From Geoalkalibacter halelectricus (GTDB lineage: Bacteria > Desulfobacterota > Desulfuromonadia > Desulfuromonadales > Geoalkalibacteraceae): DNA of 64,000 nucleotides. The notes under the pieces were generated by a model. That model was not told the origin of the DNA, ran no database searches, and worked only from the letters and a program-made list of their open reading frames with translations. Both the position numbers and the translations under genes were made by a program. Shown piece by piece: positions 8,819 to 17,164 of this stretch. Each line of letters begins with the position of its first letter. The stretch's first letter is position 1. The stretch lies in contig NZ_CP092109.1 in the NCBI RefSeq assembly GCF_025263685.1, positions 620,001-684,000 of the forward strand, given 5' to 3'.

Positions 8819-8990
8819 TTTTTTCTGCGCAAGAAAGAGAGGTCCGCGCGACAGCCCGATAAATAAGGAAAGGCCGGCAACCAATAGGAGATCGTCCGCT
8901 TTTGGGTTGCGCAAACCAACGCCTCTTTTTTGTGCGTATCTGGGCTCTTTTTGCTATGCTTTGTTCATTCCAAGGCGCAAGAGAGGGCAA

Positions 8991-9415
8991 ATGTCGGCGC
9001 GAAAAAAAGATATGGGAAAAATTGACCCTCTGGTTGCCGAGTATCTTGCCCATGCGGTGCCGGGCTTATTGGCTGTGTATCGTTTCGGCAGCTTCGGCAC
9101 TCCAGGCGAAAGAAAAGAAAGCGATATCGACCTGGCTTTCCTGGCGGAGGCTCCAGTGCCGAATATAACGCGCTGGAATCTGGCTCAGGAATTAGCTTCA
9201 ACTGTGGGCAGGAACGTGGATCTGGTGGATCTGAGGCAGGCAACCACCGTCATGCGCATGCAGGTCGTAGCCCAGGGCACAAGGTTTACTCTACCGAGGA
9301 TGGCCGGATCGACACCTTTGAAAACATGGTGTTTTCAGCCTATGCGCGCTTGAATGAAGAGCGCCGCGGAATTCTGGACGACATTCAAGCCAGGGGTAGC
9401 GTCTATGGCGGATGA
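8991..9415 (+). pseudogene. MntA-like nucleotidyltransferase, frameshifted
   Basis: Reads MSARKKDMGKIDPLVAEYL... with the nucleotidyltransferase signature FGSFGTPGERKESDIDLAF (GS-x-D-x-D). After residue ~97 the frame is lost in the T-run near 9283. The continuation is intact in another frame (YSTEDGRIDTFENMVFSAY...SVYGG, stop at 9415). One missing T explains it. The ATG follows GAGAGGG. A HepT-like start (MADDVLVRV) overlaps the end at 9405 and stops after nine codons, so the partner is also lost. A working pair of this type would be an AMPylating antitoxin and a HEPN RNase. Confidence 0.8.
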
Positions 9416-9453
9416 TGTACTTGTACGGGTCTGAGCTGTTTTTGCTATGCTTC

Positions 9454-9620
9454 TAGGAGGCTGTCGGACTATCCGGGCCGAAGCGAAAATTTGGATGTTT
9501 GAGTCCGGATTTTGGCTCCTTTGAGAGTGCATAGCCGTAGCTACGTGCCGAAAAGGAGCCGGAATCCGGGCCAAACAGCCGGATTTGCAGCCGGCTCATG
9601 GATAGTCCGACAGCCTCCTA
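9454..9620 (-). mobile_element. MITE, 167 bp, copy 1 of 3
   Basis: Perfect 21-bp terminal inverted repeats (TAGGAGGCTGTCGGACTATC plus C) enclose an imperfectly palindromic interior with no coding capacity. The same 167-bp element occurs at 58045 and 61872 in the opposite orientation. The flanks read CTAG at the left and CTAA at the right. It separates a promoter-like segment (9425-9453) from the nucleotidyltransferase gene at 9646. Confidence 0.9.
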
Positions 9621-9645
9621 AAACATCTTGCCTGGGGATTTCCAA

Positions 9646-9987
9646 ATGGATCTGGCTGAAGACATAAAATCAGAGATTGTTGAAAAGCTCAAAGCTGTCG
9701 ACCCGGAAAAAATCATTCTTTTCGGAAGTCGCGCCTGGGGCAGGCCCTCGGCTGAAAGCGACATTGATCTTTATGTGGTCACCAAAGACAATTTCATGCC
9801 GCAGACATGGAGCGAGAAGAATCGCGTCTATCTCAAGGTAGCCAGGGCGTTACAGGAGATAGTGCGCCAATACCCGACGGATCTCATTGTCCATACACGG
9901 CCTATGCACCAGAAATTCATGGAAATGAACAGTTCCTTCGCAAGAGAAATTGCTGCCAAAGGGCAAAAGCTCTATGAATCAAATTAG
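9646..9987 (+). CDS. MNT-type nucleotidyltransferase (HEPN/MNT pair)
   Basis: 113 residues. The minimal nucleotidyltransferase motif is IILFGSRAWGRPSAESDIDLYVV (G-S-x(10)-D-x-D), with a third acidic residue near DLIVHTRP. I chose the ATG at 9646 because GGGG lies 8 bp upstream. The 3' end overlaps the following HEPN gene by 14 bp. The intact partner would be a HEPN protein, but here it is shortened. Normal promoter sequence may have been cut off by the MITE at 9454. Confidence 0.85.
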   Translation: MDLAEDIKSEIVEKLKAVDPEKIILFGSRAWGRPSAESDIDLYVVTKDNFMPQTWSEKNRVYLKVARALQEIVRQYPTDLIVHTRPMHQKFMEMNSSFAREIAAKGQKLYESN

Positions 9988-10195
9988 CCGTGAGTGGCTC
10001 AAGTCGGCTCAAGACGACCTCAGCTTGATTGAGCGTATCCTGGATGAAGGACAACTCTCCCACCTTGTCGCTTTTCATGCGCAGCAGGCCATCGAAAAAT
10101 GTCTCAAGGCACTTCTGGCAAGCCATCTCTCCATGAAGCACGCATATTTTTTTAGGCTGCCCAGGATATATTCAATACCGTCAGCAATACCTTGA
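9974..10195 (+). pseudogene. HEPN-domain protein, truncated
   Basis: 73 residues, of which only the first ~55 match a HEPN domain: NQISREWLKSAQDDLSLIERIL and the helix FHAQQAIEKCLKALLASH. A full HEPN partner is about 125-135 residues. The remainder (MKHAYFFRLPRIYS) is unrelated read-through after a deletion near 10143. It overlaps the nucleotidyltransferase gene upstream. The C-terminal half of the domain is missing, so it is probably non-functional. Confidence 0.75.
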
Positions 10196-10290
10196 AGCCT
10201 GAAGGTTGCCCTCCCGGCCGGGATGACTAGGGCCCACTCCGGCAGCGTCATTCCAGCCTTGCCCCACTTTTCGGTTGCTCCAAAAACACG

Positions 10291-10322
10291 ACGGGGGAAC
10301 GGATCTGCATCCGTTCCCCCGT
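10291..10322 (-). terminator. Intrinsic terminator
   Basis: Perfect 14-bp stem (arms 10291-10304 and 10309-10322, ACGGGGGAACGGAT and its complement) with the loop CTGC. A T-run follows on the minus strand. It lies 25 bp beyond the stop of the lipoprotein gene at 10347. Confidence 0.88.
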
Positions 10323-10346
10323 GTGGTTCATGGGTTGGGTTGTTGG

Positions 10347-11444
10347 TTAGTTGACGCGGATGACGAAGCCCTGATTGCCTTTGCGGCCGACGGCCAGATT
10401 TTCGTTGTTGATGTCAAAAGCCTTGCTGTCGACATTCAACAACCGGGTGGGAACGGCGGCTTCCCAGACCACGGCGCGGTCGTTCTCCCAACCGGCAATC
10501 AGACCCGCGTCGTTTACAGCCTCGGCGCGGCTATCAAGGCCATTCGCACCGAGGTCAATGGCCGGCGAAACGCTTCCGTCCGCAGCGACCTCCCAAGCCA
10601 CCGCGCGGACCTCAATGCCCTCAGCCACTTCACCCACAACCAGCAAAGGCTCTCCCGGTGCGGGATTGTTCAGCCCCAAGGCCGCTGCGTGGGTGTAATC
10701 GGCAAGTGTCGGCAGATCGAGACGCACATAATTGCCGCCGACCAGTCGCCAGATGGCTGCGCGGGAGATTCCCGAAGCATCAATGAGTTCGCCGGCAATG
10801 GTGTTGCTGTTGTTGATCGCATAAGCCGCGGCATCCCACTCCGCGGGAACACCTGGCAGGACAGGCTGCATGGTTATGGTGCCGTCACCTGCCTGCTGCC
10901 AGTAAACCGCCCGGAAAAAGCCGGCATTGTTTTCGGCCTCACCGACGATCCTGCCGCTGCCGTTGACCGCGAATGCAGCGGTATCGCCGCCACCCGCCAA
11001 AGTTGGAAGGAGAACGGGCTGAGCATCAAATCCGGCCCAGGCAGCGGCCCGGTCAACACCTGCCATGCCGACGATCAGTTCATTGTTGTTCAGTCCGAGG
11101 GCTGCGGCAAAAAGGCTTCTGGGGTGAAGGGCAAGGGGCTCATCCGCTCGGATCACCTGCCCATCGGCATCCACCTGCCACCACACGGGCTTAAGCGTGC
11201 CACCCGCCTCGATTTCGGAAGAACCGATGATGAGGTTGCCATCGTTGATGGCCGCGGGCACTGCGAAAACCGCTGGGGACGTGTTCGGATCACCGTCCTG
11301 GACGGGCATCAGGGTCAGCCCCGTGTCCAAGGTTTCCACCGCGGACCCCTGGGGGCCGCTGCTGCCGCTGCCGCCGCATCCACCCAAGGTCAGGCTCGCA
11401 GCGGCAACCAGCACGACCAGTATTTTCAATATGTGATTACGCAT
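10347..11444 (-). CDS. Secreted lipoprotein with HAF-like repeats
   Basis: 365 residues. Lipoprotein signal with lipobox (SLTLGGC, Cys at about residue 23), then a short Gly/Ser linker. About six repeats follow with the pattern A-A-L-G-L-N-N-x-E-L-I-V-G-x...A-A-A-W, a paralogue of the proteins at 5199 and 15997. There is no catalytic motif. It follows the modular protein at 11469 by 24 bp, so the two form one unit ending at 10291. The repeats suggest a beta-propeller-like fold; that is inference. It is probably anchored in the outer membrane. Confidence 0.8.
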   Translation of the reverse strand: MRNHILKILVVLVAAASLTLGGCGGSGSSGPQGSAVETLDTGLTLMPVQDGDPNTSPAVFAVPAAINDGNLIIGSSEIEAGGTLKPVWWQVDADGQVIRADEPLALHPRSLFAAALGLNNNELIVGMAGVDRAAAWAGFDAQPVLLPTLAGGGDTAAFAVNGSGRIVGEAENNAGFFRAVYWQQAGDGTITMQPVLPGVPAEWDAAAYAINNSNTIAGELIDASGISRAAIWRLVGGNYVRLDLPTLADYTHAAALGLNNPAPGEPLLVVGEVAEGIEVRAVAWEVAADGSVSPAIDLGANGLDSRAEAVNDAGLIAGWENDRAVVWEAAVPTRLLNVDSKAFDINNENLAVGRKGNQGFVIRVN

Positions 11445-11468
11445 AGCTTGATCTCCTTGGCTGATGCC

Positions 11469-13823
11469 TTAACGTACCTGAACCGCGAATGGTCCATGAT
11501 CCTTCCTATCCGTGACCAGGTAAATCACCACGTTGCCCGCGGGAGGTGCCGTGTCCGTGGTGTCCCTGATAGTCCAGCGACCGTTGTTCACTGACCCCGT
11601 GGCGATCAGGGTGCCGTCCGGGGCGTTCTGGCGCACCTCAAACGCGACCCCTTCGGCCGTGGCGTTACCGGTCCCGCGCAGATCCCAACGCATCCGGCGC
11701 GTGTCGAGACGGGCGCGGGTGACGGCCATGTCTTCTTCCGGCAGCACGGTGACGGTCACCAGGGCCGGATCGGATTCAATGACCGGATCAGTGCCGTCAA
11801 TAACCACCCGATAGCTAAAAGTTGCATCGCCGATGAAACCTTGGGCAGCGGTGAAGGTAATGGTGTTGTCAAGGTTGACTACGGCATCACCTTGGTTGAC
11901 TGCTGGCGAACTTACCAACTCAACCGTCACCAGGCTGGGGACAATCAGCTCTCCACCAAGGGTATCATTCGCCAACACATTGATCGTCACAGGCACCGTA
12001 CCAATCGTCGTTGCGAAATCGGGATTGGCAACCGGGATGGTGTCGGGCACGATGACCTGGAAAGTGTCCTCAAAAAAGACTTTGCCGGAGACGGAGAAGA
12101 GGTCGGTTCTCACATCCAGGTCATTGGGGCCAATCACACGGAAATAGTTGACTTCTTCATCGAACTCTTCAATAAAAGAGCCGCCCGTAACCTCGTGCGC
12201 TACCGCGGGATCACCGACGTAATAGACCCTCCGTTCCACCTCGTCGCCCTCTGCATCAAGGAAGGTTTCGATCCGCACCAGCTCATGAAGCTCCTCCTCA
12301 GTGCTTTCGATCATCGCGTCCAGATCAAAGGTCGTCCAGGTCAGAAAGCGCGGGCCGATGGCGCTGTACAGCGCGCCGTCGAAGGCCGCATCAGGATCGA
12401 AGGGGTTGACCCCGCCGATGTCCTGGGTGTAGTTGATGGCACGCCCACCGGGCGGCACATTTTCGAAAGTCACGACGCCGTAGGGATGGATGATGGTGTA
12501 GTCTCCGCCATAGCCATTGGGCACGTCGATGCGGATGCGCACCCGGCCGAAGCCGACCTGGTTGCCGTCTTCAATGGCCTCATCGCCGCCGAAAGCGGCC
12601 TCCAGCGCCAGACCGAGTTCGGCGTCGAAGCCGGGAGGAACCGTGCCTGTCACATCTGCGGCAACATCTGCATTGATCTCGGCATCGGCAGTCCACCAAA
12701 AAGCCTCATCACCGATGCCCAGGGCCAGCGAACCCGGATCGGTCGGAATGATAGGGAAGGAGACGCACATGTCATGGCCTGGCGGGCACAAGGTCAGCTT
12801 CAGGCCGTCTTCGGTACCGTCATCTTCCTGATACCAGAGGGGATAGCCCAAAGGATAACCGGGAAAAAAACCAGCAATGGCTGCCGGTGTAACCGGATTG
12901 AAGCCAACATCCCGATTCACCGGCCCTACCGCCAGCAGCCTCTGCTCAGGGACATTTTCGTATACAGTTTTTTCAATACCAGGGTTGCCGCTCCAGACCC
13001 GACCATGAACCGCAAACAAATCGGTTTCCGTGTAAAGCTCCCAGGTTTCATTGACGAGCCGCTCAACTCGGAAGAAATTATTTTCCGTTGGGCTGCCCAC
13101 AACAACATGATCCGTGCCGGGGTGGCCGATATATTGCTCATGCCCGATTTCCACGCCTTCATCATCCATAATCGGTATGCGCAACTGGGGATGGACGTCG
13201 GGGTCATCATAGTCCGGCCAGGTCAGGAAGTGGGTGATGGGGCTCGCCCCAGCACCGCTAAATGCCGCACCGGGGTTTCCCGGATTGACACCGCCGATAT
13301 CTTGGGTGAAGTCAATAGTGCGCCGGCCCGCCGCGACATTTTCAAATACGAGAGCAGTATCTTCATCATTGTAGGGATGAATGACGCGATAAGTGCCAGG
13401 CTGATCGACGTCGATACGCACTCTTATACGGCCGAAGGCAATCTGATTCCCGTCCTGCACCGCTTCGTCAGCCCCAAATGCGGCCTCCAAACCTAGCACC
13501 AGAATGGCGCGGCCTGGTCTATCCAGTCGGCCAGGGACCGGCGGAGTTGCAGCTTCTGCCTCGGCCAAAAACCAGAAGGCCTCAGGGCCAAAACCGTTTG
13601 CTTCGGAAAATTCATTTCCCGGGATGACCGGATCAAAAAAACACATGGTGGTGTTTTCTAGGCACAATTCCAGGCTTAAGGAAGTGGCATCCGTGTAAAA
13701 CTGCGGATACCCGTGGGGCTCGACCGTTGGTCCGGGCGCCACTGCAGCCCCAACCGGCGTCGCGGCGGCCCAGGCCAGGCCCAGCACCGCGACCAGAAAC
13801 AAAAACCGTAATCTCTTCAGCAT
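11469..13823 (-). CDS. Large secreted modular protein with duplicated N-terminal module
   Basis: 784 residues. I start at MLKRLRFLFLVAVLG because AAAGGAGA lies just upstream and a signal peptide follows at once. Two tandem copies of the shared module occupy about 33-275 (PQFYTD, Cys pair LCLENTTMC, GRRTIDFTQDIGG, GSPTENNFFRVE) and 320-600 (PLWYQE, LCPPGHDMC, GRAINYTQDIGG, VNYFRV). A cadherin/Big-like domain is at about 605-700 (VPVTINVLANDTLGG). The shared C-terminal module (MRWDLRGTGN...GPFAVQVR) ends the protein, without a CHRD insertion. It is the first gene of a two-gene unit. The function is unknown. Confidence 0.8.
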   Translation of the reverse strand: MLKRLRFLFLVAVLGLAWAAATPVGAAVAPGPTVEPHGYPQFYTDATSLSLELCLENTTMCFFDPVIPGNEFSEANGFGPEAFWFLAEAEAATPPVPGRLDRPGRAILVLGLEAAFGADEAVQDGNQIAFGRIRVRIDVDQPGTYRVIHPYNDEDTALVFENVAAGRRTIDFTQDIGGVNPGNPGAAFSGAGASPITHFLTWPDYDDPDVHPQLRIPIMDDEGVEIGHEQYIGHPGTDHVVVGSPTENNFFRVERLVNETWELYTETDLFAVHGRVWSGNPGIEKTVYENVPEQRLLAVGPVNRDVGFNPVTPAAIAGFFPGYPLGYPLWYQEDDGTEDGLKLTLCPPGHDMCVSFPIIPTDPGSLALGIGDEAFWWTADAEINADVAADVTGTVPPGFDAELGLALEAAFGGDEAIEDGNQVGFGRVRIRIDVPNGYGGDYTIIHPYGVVTFENVPPGGRAINYTQDIGGVNPFDPDAAFDGALYSAIGPRFLTWTTFDLDAMIESTEEELHELVRIETFLDAEGDEVERRVYYVGDPAVAHEVTGGSFIEEFDEEVNYFRVIGPNDLDVRTDLFSVSGKVFFEDTFQVIVPDTIPVANPDFATTIGTVPVTINVLANDTLGGELIVPSLVTVELVSSPAVNQGDAVVNLDNTITFTAAQGFIGDATFSYRVVIDGTDPVIESDPALVTVTVLPEEDMAVTRARLDTRRMRWDLRGTGNATAEGVAFEVRQNAPDGTLIATGSVNNGRWTIRDTTDTAPPAGNVVIYLVTDRKDHGPFAVQVR

Positions 13824-13936
13824 CGTGATTCTCCTTTGCTTCTGCGTTGTTGTTACGTTGGTACCTGGCCCGTGGGGTGCTGCGCGGGTCACTGAAAACT
13901 CATTCAAGACCTTTTTGGTCAATTATACAGAAGGTT

Positions 13937-13953
13937 ATCACCCTTATGGTCAA
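13937..13953 (-). promoter_or_regulatory. 17-bp conserved upstream motif, copy 1
   Basis: Minus-strand TTGACCATAAGGGTGAT, about 115 bp before the gene at 13823. It is matched at 16 of 17 positions at 24686-24702, upstream of the secreted protein at 24642. TTGACC could be part of a -35 element, with TATAAT 20 bp further on. It could also be an activator site. Confidence 0.45.
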
Positions 13954-13988
13954 TCGCAACATTATTCTTTATTGCTTAAAAGGTGTTT

Positions 13989-14013
13989 GGGCGAGGGCTT
14001 TTGGCCCTCGCCC
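13989..14013 (-). terminator. Intrinsic terminator
   Basis: 10-bp GC-rich stem (13989-13998 and 14004-14013, GGGCGAGGGC and its complement). On the minus strand it is followed by a T-rich stretch, 10 bp after the stop of the gene at 14023. Confidence 0.75.
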
Positions 14014-14022
14014 GCTGGTCTT

Positions 14023-15882
14023 TTATCGAATCAACAAACTCATCGGCTCGGTATGGATCTCCAGGGCCGATACTGCCGTAACGCTTCCGCCCGCCGGACT
14101 GACGACGGATTTGCCGCTGAAAGTCCAGTTGCCGTTTTCATCAACGTCGGCCTCGCCGATCAGCAGGTTGCTCTCCGGGTTGTCGGCGTCATAGGCGCCG
14201 ACGTAGAGGCTGATGCGGTTGTCTGTGCGATGCGATGATGTGCCGCTGATATCCCATTTGCCTAGACGGACGCGGAACTCGGCTTGGTTGAGTTGCAGGT
14301 CTTCTACGAATACTGTGACCGTTGCTTCTTCCGAAAGCAGACCGCAGTGGTCAGAAACCTGATATTTGAATTCCACCGACTCTAAGAACTCGCCATCGGA
14401 CACATAAGTTATCGTGCCGTCGCCGTTGACGGTTGCCGTCCCTTGCGCGGGCGGATCAGTTATGACTATGGAGGTGGTGCGGATCGGGGAAATCGACCCG
14501 TCGGGATCGTCGTTTTCCAGCACGGGAATGATAACCTGGCCTCCATGGCGCACACGCGCGGAATCATCTACGGTCAGAGGCGCCACATTATCGGGATTGT
14601 CGCAGTTTGCAACTTTACCGGCAACATTGAAAAGGTCGGTAAAACCGACTATTGTCCACCCCTCAGTACCTTCGGAAGGCAATGTATTAATATTTCCACT
14701 GAAGAATTCAATTTTAAAATAATTGGCCAGGGTCGGTGTGCCATCATTTGTCGGTCCACGAGGGTCTAAAAACGGCGATCCAATGACAGCATGCCCACTA
14801 TCAGGTTCTTCTATGGGATTCCCAATGTACTGGTGAAACAGCCCTGTCTCGTTTCCGTCCTCATCCAAAATTGGGATTCGCAGGTCAGGGTCTTCCAAAT
14901 AATCCGGCTTGACCAAAAACGGCCCGATATTCTTCAGCCCCACCGACGCGTCATTGGAAAAGCCGATGGATTGATCTATATCCGTCACATTCGATCCGCC
15001 CACATCGACATAATTCGCCAGCGCGGTAGGCTGGCCGAAACGGCCAATCAAAGTGTCGGGATCATTGAGGACAATGGTGTAGTCGGGATTTTCGGTCCCA
15101 CTAAAATCACCGACCTGCTGGCGCACCTGCGAGCGATCGTCGCCTTCGTCGTCATCAATGACTTCTGGGAGATGATAAAAAGTTTTCACGCCATACGGAT
15201 GGGTGATGCGGTACCAGCCGGCATGGCCCGCCTGATCGCCGAGAAGGCGCAGACGGATACGCGAAAACAGCAACTCGGAGCCGGGCGCCACGCGGTGAAG
15301 GTCGGCGCCGACGGCTGAAACACAGGTGCCGTCCTCCTCCTCAATGAAAATATCCTGGTCACCGACGCGACCGGTATTTTCATCAAAACGTGTATCCTCA
15401 CCCCAGGTGGTTTCCAGCAGCAACGCGAGCTGCGCCGACGCCCCGTCAACAGGATGGTCTTCCAATGGGACATCAAAGGGATGACTGGTGGCCTTGAAAT
15501 AAAAGGCTTCATCGCCAAAGCCCACGACATCCTGGTAGGGATAAAGAGGTTCGGTGCACTCTGAGTCTGTAAACACTGGTGACCCTTCCCAGCCACAGGG
15601 GAAACTCTCTTCTTCGCCATCCAGACACAAGGTCAACTGCAAGCCGGTGGTGTCCTGGTACCAGATGGGAAAACCGGCGCCGCGATAATCGCCCTCGGTC
15701 AACAGTTCTTCATTTACGGGGTCCCAAGGCGCGGCGGGAAACAAGGCCACCTCCGCCGGATCACCATCGGCATCGACCGGACCGGCCGTGCCGGATACAT
15801 ACGCCAGTTCCGCCCAGGCGCCGGCCGCCAAGGCAAGGCTCAGAAACCAGGCCATCGCTGTTTTAAACATCGTCTTTTTCAT
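14023..15882 (-). CDS. Large secreted modular protein
   Basis: 619 residues. Signal peptide about 1-24 (ending AAGAWA). The shared N-terminal module spans about 55-425: FPIWYQDTTGLQLTLCLDG with a second Cys shortly after, ITHPYGVKTF, QYIGNP, GSPFLD and NYFKIEF. A cadherin/Big-like domain (VIIPVLENDDPDGS) lies at about 437-530. The last 88 residues are the shared C-terminal module (FRVRLGKWDISGTS, then GNWTFSGKS, ending MSLLIR). There is no CHRD insertion. It is the last gene before the terminator at 13989, 114 bp after the lipoprotein at 15997. No enzyme motif is seen. Confidence 0.8.
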   Translation of the reverse strand: MKKTMFKTAMAWFLSLALAAGAWAELAYVSGTAGPVDADGDPAEVALFPAAPWDPVNEELLTEGDYRGAGFPIWYQDTTGLQLTLCLDGEEESFPCGWEGSPVFTDSECTEPLYPYQDVVGFGDEAFYFKATSHPFDVPLEDHPVDGASAQLALLLETTWGEDTRFDENTGRVGDQDIFIEEEDGTCVSAVGADLHRVAPGSELLFSRIRLRLLGDQAGHAGWYRITHPYGVKTFYHLPEVIDDDEGDDRSQVRQQVGDFSGTENPDYTIVLNDPDTLIGRFGQPTALANYVDVGGSNVTDIDQSIGFSNDASVGLKNIGPFLVKPDYLEDPDLRIPILDEDGNETGLFHQYIGNPIEEPDSGHAVIGSPFLDPRGPTNDGTPTLANYFKIEFFSGNINTLPSEGTEGWTIVGFTDLFNVAGKVANCDNPDNVAPLTVDDSARVRHGGQVIIPVLENDDPDGSISPIRTTSIVITDPPAQGTATVNGDGTITYVSDGEFLESVEFKYQVSDHCGLLSEEATVTVFVEDLQLNQAEFRVRLGKWDISGTSSHRTDNRISLYVGAYDADNPESNLLIGEADVDENGNWTFSGKSVVSPAGGSVTAVSALEIHTEPMSLLIR

Positions 15883-15996
15883 CGTTCACCCCCGGGGGAT
15901 GCGACGATTCAACGAACCGTCGGCATCCGCCAATTGAGTGAAAACAGGGGCACGGCACGGTGCGCGGCGCCCCCACTCTCGGTTTGCGCAACAGGC

Positions 15997-17112
15997 TTAC
16001 GGCTCCACCGGCACTGCGATTGCCACCTGGTTGTCAGCAATCCCGACCACCTGGGAGTCGTCATTGATGCCAAAAGCCATGCTGAAGGCCGGCGCCAACG
16101 CCTGGTTGTCGTTCAGATCGGCGCGGTTCCAGATGGTTGCGGTTTCCTGCCCGCCGCTGAGGGCTTGTGTATAGCCGACAATGCGGTTGTTGACCGTGGT
16201 GTTGATGGACTGGAAGGAAGCGCCGGCCAGAGATTGGAGAACTACACCGTCGGTGTCCCAGAGCATCCCATAAACCACGCGGTTCCCATTTTCAAGGAGC
16301 TCGGCCTCGCCGACCACGCGGCCTTCAAAATCGACACCGAAGGCGACACTGGCCGTCTGGTTGTTATCCAGAACATCCATAGGTTCCGGCGGCAGAAATC
16401 CACCGTTGCCGTTCGGTTCCCATTTCACGGCGCGAAGCCGGTCATCCATGACAGACTCACCGACGATGACGCCATTGTCGCCGATGAAATAGGCGGAACT
16501 GACGGCCGCATCTGAGAGGTGGGCCAAGACCAGCGGAGTTGCACTGAAACTTTCCCAATAAACCGCAACCGTGTTGCCATCCAGATCACTGGCTTCACCG
16601 ACGATTTCACCCCCGCTGTTGATGCTGTATGCCGCACTCGGGCCTGCGGGAAGATCGCCGTGCAGAAGAAGAACGGCTTCGCCGTTACCCTGCCAGTACG
16701 CCGCGCGGGTATTGGCATCTGCCGCTTCACCGACAACAATACCGGTTTCACCAACGCTAAGTTCGTCGGCGACGCCGTAGGCCGCGCTATATTGGTTGCC
16801 CTCGACAGGCAGCAATACAACCGCCGTTGCGGGGTCGGTCACGTCCCACCTGACGCCTTTGGTGACGCCCGTGCCGTCATCGCCGTAGCCCACCGCGAAA
16901 CCCTCGGCGCTGATGGCCACGCCGGCACTGAAGGTGCTGTCCGCATGGGGGGGGGCCACGTCCGGGGTCTCAAATTCAATCTCCGCGACCGGAGGGGGGA
17001 CCTCGGGATCGGGGCCGGGCCCAGGGCCGCTACTGCTGCTGCCGCCGCAGCCTGCCATGGTCATTGCGCCTACCGCGACCAGGCCGATTAAGAACAGTCT
17101 GAAACGTTTCAT
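15997..17112 (-). CDS. Secreted lipoprotein with HAF-like repeats
   Basis: 371 residues. Lipoprotein signal ends AMTMAGC (Cys at about residue 22). A Gly-Pro/acidic linker follows, then HAF-like repeats (SAAYSINSGGEIVGEAS, SSAYFIGDNGVIVGESV, ASVAFGVDFEGRVVGEA), each closing with A-V-x-W-type strands. It is a paralogue of 5199 and 10347. It lies between the di-heme peroxidase (52 bp upstream) and the modular protein at 14023, so it is probably co-transcribed with both. The function is unknown. Confidence 0.8.
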   Translation of the reverse strand: MKRFRLFLIGLVAVGAMTMAGCGGSSSSGPGPGPDPEVPPPVAEIEFETPDVAPPHADSTFSAGVAISAEGFAVGYGDDGTGVTKGVRWDVTDPATAVVLLPVEGNQYSAAYGVADELSVGETGIVVGEAADANTRAAYWQGNGEAVLLLHGDLPAGPSAAYSINSGGEIVGEASDLDGNTVAVYWESFSATPLVLAHLSDAAVSSAYFIGDNGVIVGESVMDDRLRAVKWEPNGNGGFLPPEPMDVLDNNQTASVAFGVDFEGRVVGEAELLENGNRVVYGMLWDTDGVVLQSLAGASFQSINTTVNNRIVGYTQALSGGQETATIWNRADLNDNQALAPAFSMAFGINDDSQVVGIADNQVAIAVPVEP

Positions 17113-17164
17113 GATTCACTCCTTTGCCGTTGGTGAAGGGTGTACGGATTGCTCCGTCAAAGTT

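Noticed and set aside
11841-13496. Long open plus-strand frame opposite the modular protein at 11469
   Set aside because: The minus strand has a signal peptide, a ribosome-binding site and paralogues; the plus frame has none of these.
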